Source: Umezawaea beigongshangensis (GTDB taxonomy: Bacteria > Actinomycetota > Actinomycetes > Mycobacteriales > Pseudonocardiaceae). Taken from it: a stretch of 64,000 nt of DNA. A program made the position numbers and the translations under genes. Below the pieces are notes generated by a model. The model did no database searches. It saw only the letters and a list, made by a program, of their open reading frames with translations, and was not told where the DNA came from. Positions 7,400 to 15,609 of this stretch are shown piece by piece (positions within the stretch are counted from its first letter, which is position 1; every line of letters begins with the position of its first letter). The stretch covers positions 91,660-155,659 of the forward strand of contig NZ_JAEIOJ010000012.1 of NCBI RefSeq assembly GCF_016464305.1, read 5' to 3'.

Positions 7400-8404
7400 C
7401 TAACGGCGGCCGGTGGGGGCGGGAGCGCGCTTCCAGTCCATCCGGCACCACGGCAGTGCCAGCTCGTCGGTCGTGGAGACCTGGATCGGCTCCAGCGATT
7501 CCAGCGGCGCGGCCCGCGAGTGCCGGGCGAAGACCGACTCCGCGTAGCGGTGCCCGGTGTCCGGCGCGATGAAGACCACCGTCCGCGTGGGATCGAGCGC
7601 CCGTTCCCAGCGGGCGCAGGCGTAGGCCGCGCCGGTGGACAGACCCGCGAACAGGGCGTGCCGCCGCAGCAGGTCGACCGTGCCCGACATGGCGGTGTCG
7701 AAGGAGGTCCAGTGGACCGTGTCGTACAGCTCGTGAGCGACGTTGTCGAAGACGATGGAACTGCCGATGCCCGCGATGATGATCTCGGGGTCGTGCACGT
7801 GCTCGCTGCCGAAGGTGATGCTGCCGAAGGGCTGCACCCCCACCAGCGCGGTGTCCGGCGCGGCGCGGCGCAGGTAGGTGGCCAGCGCCCCGGTGGACGC
7901 GCCAGACCCGACCCCGCCCACGAGGGTGATCCCGCCGCCCAGCTCCGCGGCGATGCGGTCGGCGATCGGTCGGTAGCCCAGGTAGTGGATGTCGTCGTGG
8001 TACTGCCGCATCCAGTGGTACTCGGGGTGCTCGGCGAGGATCTCACCGATGCGGCGCACCCTGCGGTCCTGGTCGAGCTTCAGGTTGGCAGACGGTGCCA
8101 TCTGCTCCAGCTCCGCGCCCAGGATCGCCAGCTGGCTCCGCAGCGTGGCGTCCACCGTGGTGGAGCCGACGATGTGGCACCTCATGCCGAACCGGTGGCA
8201 GGCCAGGGCGAGGGCGTAGGCGTAGATCCCGCTGGAGCTGTCCACCAGGGTGTCGCCGGGCCGCACGAGACCGCGGTCGAGCAGGTGCTCGACCGCGGCG
8301 AGCGCCGAGACGACCTTCATCGTCTCGAACCTCAGGCACACCACGCCCTCGTCCACCGCGATCAGGTCGGGGGCTCCCACGGCCGCCGATACGTGGTCGT
8401 ACAC
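7400..8404 (-). CDS. Cysteine-synthase-like PLP enzyme (beta-replacement)
   Basis: Fold-type II PLP enzyme of 334 aa. The probable Schiff-base lysine is in FETMKVVSA near residue 27, in the place of the cysteine synthase NxxGSxKdR motif. The phosphate-binding loop is GGVGSGASTGALA and a C-terminal APDTGHRY segment is present. Family members replace a beta-leaving group (acetyl or phosphate) on Ser or Thr with a nucleophile. The upstream PduX-like kinase could supply O-phosphothreonine or O-phosphoserine, so a 2,3-diamino acid or an N-linked product is plausible. GTG start at 8404 after GGAGGAG. It is the last gene of a four-gene operon. The substrate is inferred; it could also be an ordinary cysteine synthase paralogue, but the altered lysine motif argues against that. 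Confidence 0.8.
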   Translation of the reverse strand: MYDHVSAAVGAPDLIAVDEGVVCLRFETMKVVSALAAVEHLLDRGLVRPGDTLVDSSSGIYAYALALACHRFGMRCHIVGSTTVDATLRSQLAILGAELEQMAPSANLKLDQDRRVRRIGEILAEHPEYHWMRQYHDDIHYLGYRPIADRIAAELGGGITLVGGVGSGASTGALATYLRRAAPDTALVGVQPFGSITFGSEHVHDPEIIIAGIGSSIVFDNVAHELYDTVHWTSFDTAMSGTVDLLRRHALFAGLSTGAAYACARWERALDPTRTVVFIAPDTGHRYAESVFARHSRAAPLESLEPIQVSTTDELALPWCRMDWKRAPAPTGRR

Positions 8405-8436
8405 GGTTCTCCTCCTCCGCGCGCTGTGGTGGTCGG

Positions 8437-9420
8437 TCAGCGGTCCGGGGTGGTGAACGCGCTGGTGATCGGGATGCCGGCGCTGCTCAGCAGGCGGGCG
8501 CAGATCTCGGCTCGCTGCTCTGCCCCGGCGCGGTCGGCGGCGAAGAGCACGCCGGCGACGTTGCCGCTGTGGGCGATCTGCACGCCGACCGCGCCGGTGC
8601 GCTCGGCCACCTCGACGAGCAGGGGCAGTTCGGTCTTCGGCAGGCGTCGCTGGTTGAGCAGGGCGCTGCGGGTGCAGACCCGGCCGAGCAGCACGGGGTC
8701 GCGACGCCCGATCGCGTGCCGGACGTCCTCGCGCAGCCGTGCGAACGCCGCCAGCTCCTCGTCGTCGTAGTCGTCGGCGGGCAGCGAGGCCGTGTCGACC
8801 GGTGCGCCGCCCCCGGTCGAGCACCCCACCACCACCATCGGCGGCAACCGGTCGCCGAGCACCTCGATGACGGCTCCCTCGCGCTGGGCGAACAGCAGGG
8901 GGCGGTCGTCGAGCATGAGGGGGTCGCTGGCGGTCTCCACCCGGACCGCGACGTCCGCGATGGTCCGCGGGGACAGGGTGGTGCCGTAGCTGTCGGCGAC
9001 CGCGCGCACCGCCGCGATGAGATCGCTGGTGGAGGAGCCCATGCCGACACCGACCGGGGCTCCGCCGCGCAGCAGGACCCGGCCCCCCACCGGCCGCCGT
9101 CCCGTCCGGTGGGCGCACTCGGCGACGGCGAGCGCCGCCGCGCGCGCGGTGTTGACGCGGTCCGGCGGCGTCACGCGGACGTCGAAGGGCTCCAGCGAGG
9201 GGTCGCACCGGAACTCGGCCAGGGTGGCGGGCTCGGCGACGGGGAGGGTGACCAGACCGTTGCGGCGTCCGCCCCCGCCGTCGGGGAAGCAGCCCTGGAG
9301 CAGTTCGCCGTGGTGACAGGACGCGCGCCCCCTGCCCACGACCGGCAGGGGATCACCGGCGAGCGGCGGTCGGTCGTGCACGATCGTCGTGAACTCCCGC
9401 GTGAGTGGTGTCGTCCTCAT
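8437..9420 (-). CDS. PduX-like GHMP amino-acid kinase
   Basis: GHMP-superfamily kinase of 327 aa most like PduX, the ATP-dependent L-threonine kinase that makes O-phospho-L-threonine in cobalamin synthesis. The N-terminal motif CHHGELLQGCF (about residues 36-46) matches the PduX GHxGExxQG signature. The ATP loop is GVGMGSSTSD near residue 128. No other cobalamin genes are nearby. The ATG at 9420 overlaps the stop of the DUF364-like gene (ATGA) and is followed, 32 bases after its stop, by the PLP enzyme. Together they suggest activation of Thr or Ser for beta-replacement. Confidence 0.78.
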   Translation of the reverse strand: MRTTPLTREFTTIVHDRPPLAGDPLPVVGRGRASCHHGELLQGCFPDGGGGRRNGLVTLPVAEPATLAEFRCDPSLEPFDVRVTPPDRVNTARAAALAVAECAHRTGRRPVGGRVLLRGGAPVGVGMGSSTSDLIAAVRAVADSYGTTLSPRTIADVAVRVETASDPLMLDDRPLLFAQREGAVIEVLGDRLPPMVVVGCSTGGGAPVDTASLPADDYDDEELAAFARLREDVRHAIGRRDPVLLGRVCTRSALLNQRRLPKTELPLLVEVAERTGAVGVQIAHSGNVAGVLFAADRAGAEQRAEICARLLSSAGIPITSAFTTPDR

Positions 9421-10244
9421 CGGACCGGGTTCGCCCGGTACCGGTAGAGGAAGGTGGGCTCCGCGCTGAACTGCGAGAAGGGGAAGGGTTCCGCCGAGAG
9501 CGCGGTGACGCCGCCGCCGAGGAACTCCCTGGCGACCGCGCTGCCGGTCTGGGCGTAGACCACCAGCGGGACGTCCCTCTCCCGGCACCGGCGCAGGATC
9601 TCGTCGAAGGTGCCGTTGCTCAGGGTCATCCCGGTGGCCACGACGGCGTCGGCGACGTCGAGCACCTCGTCCATGGCGCGGGTCACCGGATCGCCCCACT
9701 GCGTGGCGGTCAGGTTGTAGTCGCAGGGCAGGCACTCGGCCCCGCGGTCGCGGATGGCGGCGACCAGCGGGTTGACCACGCCGATCAGCGCGACCTTCGC
9801 CCCGGCCGGCACGTCGAGCAGGCCCGCGATGGCGGCGTCCCTGGCTCGCGCCCGGACCTCGGGAGTGCCGGTGGGCAGCGCGACCGCTTCCGCGGTGGAG
9901 TCGCGGTGCGGAGCGGTGGAACCGAGGTAGGCGTCGAGCGCCGCGACGCGCAGCGGCAGGCGGGAGTCCTCCAGCAGTCGCTTCAGCGGCTGGCCCGACG
10001 CCTCGGCGCACACCTCCGGCGTGAACTCGCCGTGTTCGAACGCGCAGGCGCCGAACGCGGAGCCGACCCGCACCAGCAGGTACTGGTTGCGGTAGGTGGT
10101 GTTCCCGCCCGCCAGACGGGTGCCGTGGTGGACCCAGAACACGCTGGTGGCGGTGAGCGTCGCGGGGTCGGGACCGCGGTGACCGCTCAGGACCTGCGCG
10201 ACGAGGTCGTCGACGGTGCGGACGGGCGCGGGGGCGACGCTCAT
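9417..10244 (-). CDS. DUF364-like Rossmann (heavy-metal chelation) protein
   Basis: 275-aa soluble protein resembling the DUF4213/DUF364 pair, named putative heavy-metal chelation domain in protein families. The N-terminal half has NTTYRNQYLLVRVG and the C-terminal Rossmann-like half has VALIGVVNPLV followed by VVATGMTLSNGTFDEIL. Enzymatic activity for this family is not established. It is coupled by four-base overlaps to the methyltransferase upstream and the kinase downstream. In a locus full of metal transporters it probably takes part in making or handling the chelator. ATG start at 10244. Confidence 0.7.
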   Translation of the reverse strand: MSVAPAPVRTVDDLVAQVLSGHRGPDPATLTATSVFWVHHGTRLAGGNTTYRNQYLLVRVGSAFGACAFEHGEFTPEVCAEASGQPLKRLLEDSRLPLRVAALDAYLGSTAPHRDSTAEAVALPTGTPEVRARARDAAIAGLLDVPAGAKVALIGVVNPLVAAIRDRGAECLPCDYNLTATQWGDPVTRAMDEVLDVADAVVATGMTLSNGTFDEILRRCRERDVPLVVYAQTGSAVAREFLGGGVTALSAEPFPFSQFSAEPTFLYRYRANPVR

Positions 10245-10972
10245 GCGGGGTTCCCCCCGGTGAAGCGGAAGACGTGGGTGACCACGCCGTCGTGCCAGTC
10301 GTGGCGGTGCTCGACGGCCGGCAGCAGCCCGCGGTCGATGGCGTGGGCGACGATCCCGCGCAGGTCGGCGGTGTTGGACAGTGCGACGTAGACCCTGCCA
10401 CCGGGGGAGAGCAGGTCGCGGTCGACGATCTGGTCGAAGAACCGGGTGACGATCCCCGCTCCTTCGCAGATGTTGCGCACGACGTCGGGGTCGTCGCTGA
10501 CCCGCTGGCTCACGGCCGGGGGGTTGAAGGTGACCACGTCCACGCGGGTGTCGTCGGGGAGTCCGTCGAACAGGTCGCCCACGACGGGGACGAGCACCCC
10601 GTCGGTGCCGACGAACTCCTCGAAGTGCTGCCGCGCCGCGCGGACGCTGGGCTCGTGGACGTCCAAGGCGTAGATCCGGGCCGCGCCCGCGACGCCCGCC
10701 GCCACGACCTCCGCGCCCAGTCCGACCCCCATCGCGGCGTAGGTCAGGCCGCGCACGGCGATCCTGTTGTCGAGCAGTCGTTCGTGGACCATCCTGCTGG
10801 TGGCCCCGGGGGTGAACACCCCCGGAGGAACGCGGAACCGCCATCCGTTCCACTCGTAGGCGCGGGTGGAGCGGATGTCCTCCTTGGGCGTGTTGATGCT
10901 GACGATGTGCTCTGCTGGTAGCAGGTCGGGCAGTTCCCGGAGCAGATCGGCGCCGGTCGAGGTGGTGTCCAC
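10241..10972 (-). CDS. NPP-motif SAM-dependent methyltransferase
   Basis: Class I methyltransferase of 243 aa related to the PrmC/RsmC small-methyltransferase group. The SAM loop is GVGLGAEVVAAG, the acidic loop ends in YALDVHEPS, and the catalytic motif is TFNPPA. The NPP motif is characteristic of enzymes that methylate nitrogen, so N-methylation of an amino-acid-derived metabolite is a reasonable guess. The GTG start at 10972 has AGGAG six bases upstream; the longer frame reading is not supported. It is the first gene of the biosynthetic operon, and a Zur-type box lies about 60 bp upstream. Confidence 0.8.
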   Translation of the reverse strand: MDTTSTGADLLRELPDLLPAEHIVSINTPKEDIRSTRAYEWNGWRFRVPPGVFTPGATSRMVHERLLDNRIAVRGLTYAAMGVGLGAEVVAAGVAGAARIYALDVHEPSVRAARQHFEEFVGTDGVLVPVVGDLFDGLPDDTRVDVVTFNPPAVSQRVSDDPDVVRNICEGAGIVTRFFDQIVDRDLLSPGGRVYVALSNTADLRGIVAHAIDRGLLPAVEHRHDWHDGVVTHVFRFTGGNPA

Positions 10973-11030
10973 GTGTTCTCCTGCGCTTCGTACCGCGGAG
11001 GACCACCCTCCGCACAGCCACACTAAACAA

Positions 11031-11045
11031 TGAAAATCATTTCCC
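11031..11045. promoter_or_regulatory. Zur/Fur-type box A before biosynthetic operon
   Basis: TGAAAATCATTTCCC read on the minus strand is GGGAAATGATTTTCA, which agrees at 13 of 15 positions with the streptomycete Zur consensus TGAAAATGATTTTCA (consensus recalled from the literature). It lies 59 bp before the methyltransferase start. The AT-rich stretch is conspicuous in this GC-rich sequence. Confidence 0.75.
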
Positions 11046-11137
11046 CGTACCTCCGATCGGGCTATCGCGCTCCTCGTCGTTGTTGACCGACGGTGACCGG
11101 TCGAGGTGGAGAAGCGCTCGGACGTGCGAGCGCGTAA

Positions 11138-11152
11138 CGACAACCGTTTTCG
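11138..11152. promoter_or_regulatory. Zur/Fur-type box B before first MFS exporter
   Basis: CGACAACCGTTTTCG matches the Zur consensus at 9 of 15 positions and shares the pattern AAYGAMAAYCRTT with boxes A and C. It lies about 54 bp before the exporter start, on the other side of the divergent intergenic region that holds box A. Confidence 0.55.
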
Positions 11153-11205
11153 CTAGAGTGTGGTCCGGTCCACTGCTGGTGCACCGCGACCCACGAGGAG
11201 CCGAC

Positions 11206-12447
11206 GTGACGGCGTCCGAGACCGAGAACCCGACCGGGACCGCTCCGCCGCGGCGGTCCCTGCTGCTGGACGGCCGGTTCCTGCGGCTGTGGTGCGGTGC
11301 CACCGCGTCCGGGCTCGCCACGTGGAGCCTGCCGTTCGTCCTGGGACTCGCCGTCCTGGAGCGCACGCTCACCCCGGCCGGGCTCGGTGTGGTCCTGGCC
11401 GCCCGCACCGTCGGGTTCCTGCTGGCCGTGCCCGCGGCGGGCGTGCTGGCCGACCGCTTCTCCCGGCGCGGGGTCGTGTTCTGGGCCGGTCTCGCGGCTG
11501 CGGGCGCTGCGCCGGTGATCGCACTGGGACTGGGACGCTCCACCGCGGTGATGGCGGCCGCGGCCGTCGTCGTCGGCGCGGGCCAGGGCGCGTGCCGCCC
11601 GGCCTTCCAGGCGCTCACCGCCGAGGTCGTCGCGATCTCCGACCGGCAGCGGGCCAACGCGGCGATGACGGTGGCCGTGCGCGTCACCTCGCTGGTGGCA
11701 CCGGGCATCACCGCCCTGCTGGTCGTGCTGACGGGGGTGTGGGCCCTGCTGATCGGCACCGGGGCGCTGTGGCTGATCGCCGGGCTCCTGCCCCCGGCGG
11801 GCCGTGCCTCACCACCGCGCGGCGAGACCCGTCTCGACCTCGTGGGGGACTTCCGCGACGGGCTGCGCGAGGCGAGCAGGCACCCGTGGTTCCTCGCGGG
11901 ACTGGGCGCGCTCACCGCGGTGATCGCCACCGGCTACTCGGCGACCGGTGTGGCCCTGCCGCTGATCAGCCGGGACGACTACGGCTCGGAGTTCGTGCTC
12001 GCGGCGGCCACCACCGGCTACACCGTGGGTGCGCTGGCCGGGGCGTTGCTGATGAGCCGCTGGACGCCCGCGGCGCAGGGGTGGGCGGCGCTGGCGGGCC
12101 TGGCCGCCTACGGGGTGGCGCCGCTGAGCCTGGTGCTCCCCACCTCTCCCGCCGTGGTCGTCGCGGCCTACGCGGTGGCGGGTGTCGGCATCGAGGTGTT
12201 CAACGTGCCGTGGTTCACCGCGATCCAGCGCGAGGTGGCGCCGGACAAGATCGCTCGCGTGTCGTCCCTGGACTTCCTGTCGTCCTACGGTCTCGCTCCG
12301 CTCGGTCTGGCGGTGATGGCTCCGGCCATCGAGTGGTTCGGGGCGCCGGCCGTGCTGCTGACGTGCGCGCTGGTCTGCTTCGCCGCCCCCGCCGCGGCCG
12401 CACTGCACCCGTCCTCCCGCACCCTGTCCGCGGGTGTTCCGCGCTGA
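11206..12447 (+). CDS. MFS exporter (EntS-like), copy 1
   Basis: 12-helix major facilitator of 413 aa, similar in layout to the enterobactin exporter EntS and other siderophore exporters. Signatures include GVLADRFSRRGVVFWAGL between helices 2 and 3 and GAGQGACRPAFQALTAEVV. GTG start at 11206 behind GAGGAG. It is a close paralogue of the exporter at 13302-14528 (long identical stretches, roughly 70 % or more by eye). It faces away from the biosynthetic operon across two Zur-type boxes, so it probably exports the chelator made by that operon. Confidence 0.87.
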   Translation: MTASETENPTGTAPPRRSLLLDGRFLRLWCGATASGLATWSLPFVLGLAVLERTLTPAGLGVVLAARTVGFLLAVPAAGVLADRFSRRGVVFWAGLAAAGAAPVIALGLGRSTAVMAAAAVVVGAGQGACRPAFQALTAEVVAISDRQRANAAMTVAVRVTSLVAPGITALLVVLTGVWALLIGTGALWLIAGLLPPAGRASPPRGETRLDLVGDFRDGLREASRHPWFLAGLGALTAVIATGYSATGVALPLISRDDYGSEFVLAAATTGYTVGALAGALLMSRWTPAAQGWAALAGLAAYGVAPLSLVLPTSPAVVVAAYAVAGVGIEVFNVPWFTAIQREVAPDKIARVSSLDFLSSYGLAPLGLAVMAPAIEWFGAPAVLLTCALVCFAAPAAAALHPSSRTLSAGVPR

Positions 12448-12501
12448 CGAGTCCGGCGCCGACGAGCCCGGCGCTGACGAGCCTGGCGCCGACGAGCCCG
12501 G
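12442..12501. repeat. Four tandem 15-bp repeats
   Basis: Four direct copies of CGCYGACGAGYCYGG run from 12442 to 12501, starting on the last codons of the MFS gene and extending past its stop. Copies one and three share CGCTGACGAG; two and four are identical. The unit length is a multiple of three, so copy-number change could extend or shorten a read-through tail. Confidence 0.8.
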
Positions 12502-12570
12502 CGAGGGGCCGCTGTCGCCGCCTGGTTCCCGCGAGCGGTGCTCGCGCTCGCGACGCCTCCGGGTGCTCGA

Positions 12571-13305
12571 TCAGCCCGCGTCGGCCGTGCGCAGGGTCTG
12601 GATGTGGACGGTGCGCTCACCGCTGTGGGGGTCCCTGCCGTGCCAGCAGCGGTAGTTGTCCAGCACCAGGACGTCGCCCACGTCCAGCGCGAACCTGGGC
12701 AGGACGGGGTGGACGCGGGCGATCTCGTCGTCGAAGCGGGACAGCATGGCGGTGATGTGCTCGGTGTCGGGGTCCCGGTGCAGCGGAACGGCGCCGTCGG
12801 TGCGACGGGTGATGCGCCTGCCGCTGCGGGTGTGCTCGACGTGCCTGCCGACCCTGGGCGCGGCCGGCAGCCCGCGGGTTCCGGCCCACCGCCCGTAGAG
12901 GTCCACGTCCGTGCCGGACAGGAACGCCCTCAGGTCCGCGGGCAGGGAGTCGGTGAACTCGTGGGCGTCGAGGGCGAACGACTCGCCACCCGTGGGCGCC
13001 TGCTGGGCGAGCCCGATCAGGACGTGGTCCTCGTCGGGGTGACGGCGCCGGGTGGGGGTGCCCGCGACGTCGACCACGACGTCGAAGCTGTCGGCGTGCA
13101 GCGGTACCAGGCCCCCGTCCGTCGAGCGTCTCGTCCGGTGCGGGTACAGCTCCCGCAGTCCCGAGCCGAACAGCAGGGCGGCGGCCACCGCGAGCGAGTC
13201 GGGCACGGCGGGCAGGCCCGTGAGCACCACCGCGCCGGTGTCGGTCAGCGCTCGCCGGGCGGCGGGGTCGGTGGCGGCGACGCGCTCGGGGACGATGCCG
13301 GTCAC
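12571..13305 (-). CDS. TauD/TfdA-like Fe(II)/2-oxoglutarate oxygenase
   Basis: 244-aa non-haem iron oxygenase. The facial triad is visible as LHADSF (HxD, about residue 70) and NYRCWHGRDPH (distal His, about residue 222), and the 2-oxoglutarate-binding Arg follows in the C-terminal TVHIQTLR. TauD-family members in metallophore clusters hydroxylate amino acids such as aspartate to create metal ligands, but the substrate here is unknown. The GTG start at 13305 overlaps the stop of the upstream MFS gene, so the two form an operon. Confidence 0.82.
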   Translation of the reverse strand: MTGIVPERVAATDPAARRALTDTGAVVLTGLPAVPDSLAVAAALLFGSGLRELYPHRTRRSTDGGLVPLHADSFDVVVDVAGTPTRRRHPDEDHVLIGLAQQAPTGGESFALDAHEFTDSLPADLRAFLSGTDVDLYGRWAGTRGLPAAPRVGRHVEHTRSGRRITRRTDGAVPLHRDPDTEHITAMLSRFDDEIARVHPVLPRFALDVGDVLVLDNYRCWHGRDPHSGERTVHIQTLRTADAG

Positions 13306-14528
13306 CGGGCGGCCCGGAACTCGCGCGAGGACGGCACGAGCGCGGCGGCGGCCGGCGCGGCGAAGCAGACGAGCGCGCACGCGGCCAGCACCGGTTCCGG
13401 GCCGAAGTGCGAGATCGCCGGGGCGATCACGGCCAGGCCGACCGGGGCGAGGCCGTAGGACAGCAGGAAGTCCAGCGAGGAGACCCGTGCCAGCATCCGG
13501 GGGTCCACCTCGCGCTGGGTGGCCGTGAACCACGGGACGTTGAACAGCTCGATGCCCACGCCCGCCAGGACGTAGGCGGCCACCACCGCCGCGGCCGGTA
13601 CGGGCAGCAGCAGGCTCAGCGGTGCGAACCCGTAGCAGGCCAGACCGGCGAACGCGGCCCACCCCTGCGCGCGGGGCTTCCAGCGGGCGACGAGGACGGC
13701 CCCGGCGAGCGCGCCGACGGTGTAGGCGGTGAGGGCGGCGGCGAGCACCGCCTCGGTGCCGTAGCGGTCCCGGCTGACCAGGGGCAGGACCACGCCGGTG
13801 GCGGAGTAGCCGGTGGCGATCACCGCGGTGAGCGCGCCGAGACCGGCGAGGAACCACGGGTGCCTGCGCGCCTCCCGGACGCCGTCGACGAAGTCCGCGG
13901 CGAAGTGCGCTCCGGTGCCGCTCGCCACCGGGCCCCTGCTGGCTCCGGGCGGCGGGACGAGTGCGGCGACCAGCCACAGCGCACCGGTGGCGATCAGCAG
14001 TGCCGGGGTGTCCACGACGACGGCGAGCAGCGCGGTGAGGCCGGGAGCCACGAGGGTGGTGACCCGCACGGCGAGGGTCAGCGCCGCGTTGGCCTGCTGC
14101 CGCTGGTCCTCGGCCACGACCTCGGCGGTCAGCGCCTGGAACGCTGGTCGGCACGCGCCCTGCCCGGCGCCGACGACCGCGGCGGCGGCGGCCATCACCA
14201 CGACCGACCGGCCCACGCCCAGGGCGATCACCGGTGCCGCGGCCCCGGCCACCAGCCCCGCCCACAGCACGACCCGGCGCCGGTCGTGCCGGTCGGCCAG
14301 GACCCCGGCCACGGGCACGGCGGCGAGGAAGCCGACGGTGCGGGCGGCCAGCACGACGCCCAGCTCGACCGGGGTGATCGACCGTTCGAGCACCGCCAGG
14401 CCCAGGACGAACGGCAACGCCCAGGTGGCGATGCCCGACGCGGTGGTACCCGTCCAGAGCCGGAGGAAGGCGGGGTCTCGGAAGACCGATGCCGACTGCT
14501 GCTCGGCCAGCACGACGTCGTGCACCAC
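13302..14528 (-). CDS. MFS exporter (EntS-like), copy 2
   Basis: 408-aa, 12-helix transporter, closely similar to copy 1 along its length (shared LPFVLGLAVLER, VVLAARTVGFL, GAGQGACRPAFQALTAEVV). The GTG at 14528 is taken as start because GAGGAG lies five bases before it; an upstream TTG in frame would place this ribosome site inside the gene. It overlaps the TauD-like oxygenase gene and diverges from the second importer across Zur-type box C. Two near-identical exporters in one locus suggest a local duplication. Confidence 0.86.
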   Translation of the reverse strand: MVHDVVLAEQQSASVFRDPAFLRLWTGTTASGIATWALPFVLGLAVLERSITPVELGVVLAARTVGFLAAVPVAGVLADRHDRRRVVLWAGLVAGAAAPVIALGVGRSVVVMAAAAAVVGAGQGACRPAFQALTAEVVAEDQRQQANAALTLAVRVTTLVAPGLTALLAVVVDTPALLIATGALWLVAALVPPPGASRGPVASGTGAHFAADFVDGVREARRHPWFLAGLGALTAVIATGYSATGVVLPLVSRDRYGTEAVLAAALTAYTVGALAGAVLVARWKPRAQGWAAFAGLACYGFAPLSLLLPVPAAAVVAAYVLAGVGIELFNVPWFTATQREVDPRMLARVSSLDFLLSYGLAPVGLAVIAPAISHFGPEPVLAACALVCFAAPAAAALVPSSREFRAAR

Positions 14529-14559
14529 GTGGACTCCTCGTCGCAAGAGCGTCTTTCAT

Positions 14560-14574
14560 CGGTAATGATTGTCG
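14560..14574. promoter_or_regulatory. Zur/Fur-type box C in divergent promoter
   Basis: CGGTAATGATTGTCG agrees with the Zur consensus at 10 of 15 positions. On the minus strand it reads AACGACAATCATTACC, which lines up with boxes A and B. It lies 32 bp before the second MFS gene and about 40 bp before the second binding-protein gene, so it may control both. Confidence 0.65.
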
Positions 14575-14613
14575 TTTAGGGTAGCGATGGCGTCGTCGAG
14601 CAGTGGAGGGGCC

Positions 14614-15609
14614 ATGCCGCGTACTACCCGTCTGGTGTCGGTGGTCGTCGCGGTGGTCCTGGCCGCCGCGTGCGCCCCGGCGCGGAACACCACGAGCGCG
14701 GCCGTCCCGCCCGGCGCGGTCGCCGTCGACAGCTGCGGCAAGCGACTGACCTTCGACGGCGTGCCGCAACGGGTGGTAGCACTGGACCAGTCGTCCACCG
14801 AGACCCTGCTGGCGCTGGGTGCGGGGGACCGGGTGGTGGGCACGGCCAACCTCAAGACGAAGGTCTCGCCGCAGTACGCCGAGGCGTACGCGAAGATCCC
14901 GGTGCTCTCGCCGAAGGTCCTCACCGCCGAACCGCTGCGCGCCGCCAACCCCGACCTGGTGGTGGCCTCGTTCAAGGAGCTGTTCACCGCCGACCGGGCC
15001 GGTACGCGCGACGAGCTGGAGCAGCTCGGCGTGCCCACGTTCGTCAGCGCGGTCAACTGCCCCGACGGCAGGACCGAGCCCTTCGACCGGATGTTCCGCG
15101 ACTTCGAGGACCTGGGCGAGGTGCTGGGCGTCGCCGAGCGCGCCGACCAGCTGGTGTCCGAGCAGCGCGCGGTCGTGGAGGAGGTGCGCGCCGCCGGGGA
15201 GAAGCGTCCGGAGGGGCTGAAGGTCGTCTGGGTGTACTCCGTCTTCAACGGCGTCCCGTACGTGGCGGGCAGGGGCGGGATGCCCAGCCACATGAGCGAA
15301 CTGACCGGTGTGGTCAACGTCTTCGACGACGTGGAGCAGGAGTGGCCGGAGGTGTCGTGGGACGAGGTCGCCGCGCGCGAGCCGGACGTCGTCGTGGTCG
15401 GCGACCTGTCCGAGCGCGGCAACCCCGGTGACAGCGCGGCGGAGAAGCTGGCGATGATGCGCGAGCACCCGGCGGTGTCGCAGCTCGCGGCGCTGCGCGA
15501 CGGGAAGGTCGTCGAGCTGTCCGGCATCGAGATGGACCCCTCCGTGCGCACGGTGAACGCCCTGCGCACCTTCGCGAGCGAGCTCGACGAACTCACCGCC
15601 CGTGGCTGA
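14614..15609 (+). CDS. Metal-chelate ABC importer binding lipoprotein, system 2
   Basis: 331-aa siderophore-type binding lipoprotein with the lipid-modified Cys in VVLAAACAPA (about residue 19). The N-terminal FDGVPQRVVALDQSSTETLLALG segment is typical of the FepB/FecB class. ATG at 14614 follows GTGGAGG; an earlier in-frame TTG at 14569 would overlap Zur-type box C. Its last eight bases overlap the permease gene, so it opens a three-gene importer operon. Confidence 0.9.
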   Translation: MPRTTRLVSVVVAVVLAAACAPARNTTSAAVPPGAVAVDSCGKRLTFDGVPQRVVALDQSSTETLLALGAGDRVVGTANLKTKVSPQYAEAYAKIPVLSPKVLTAEPLRAANPDLVVASFKELFTADRAGTRDELEQLGVPTFVSAVNCPDGRTEPFDRMFRDFEDLGEVLGVAERADQLVSEQRAVVEEVRAAGEKRPEGLKVVWVYSVFNGVPYVAGRGGMPSHMSELTGVVNVFDDVEQEWPEVSWDEVAAREPDVVVVGDLSERGNPGDSAAEKLAMMREHPAVSQLAALRDGKVVELSGIEMDPSVRTVNALRTFASELDELTARG

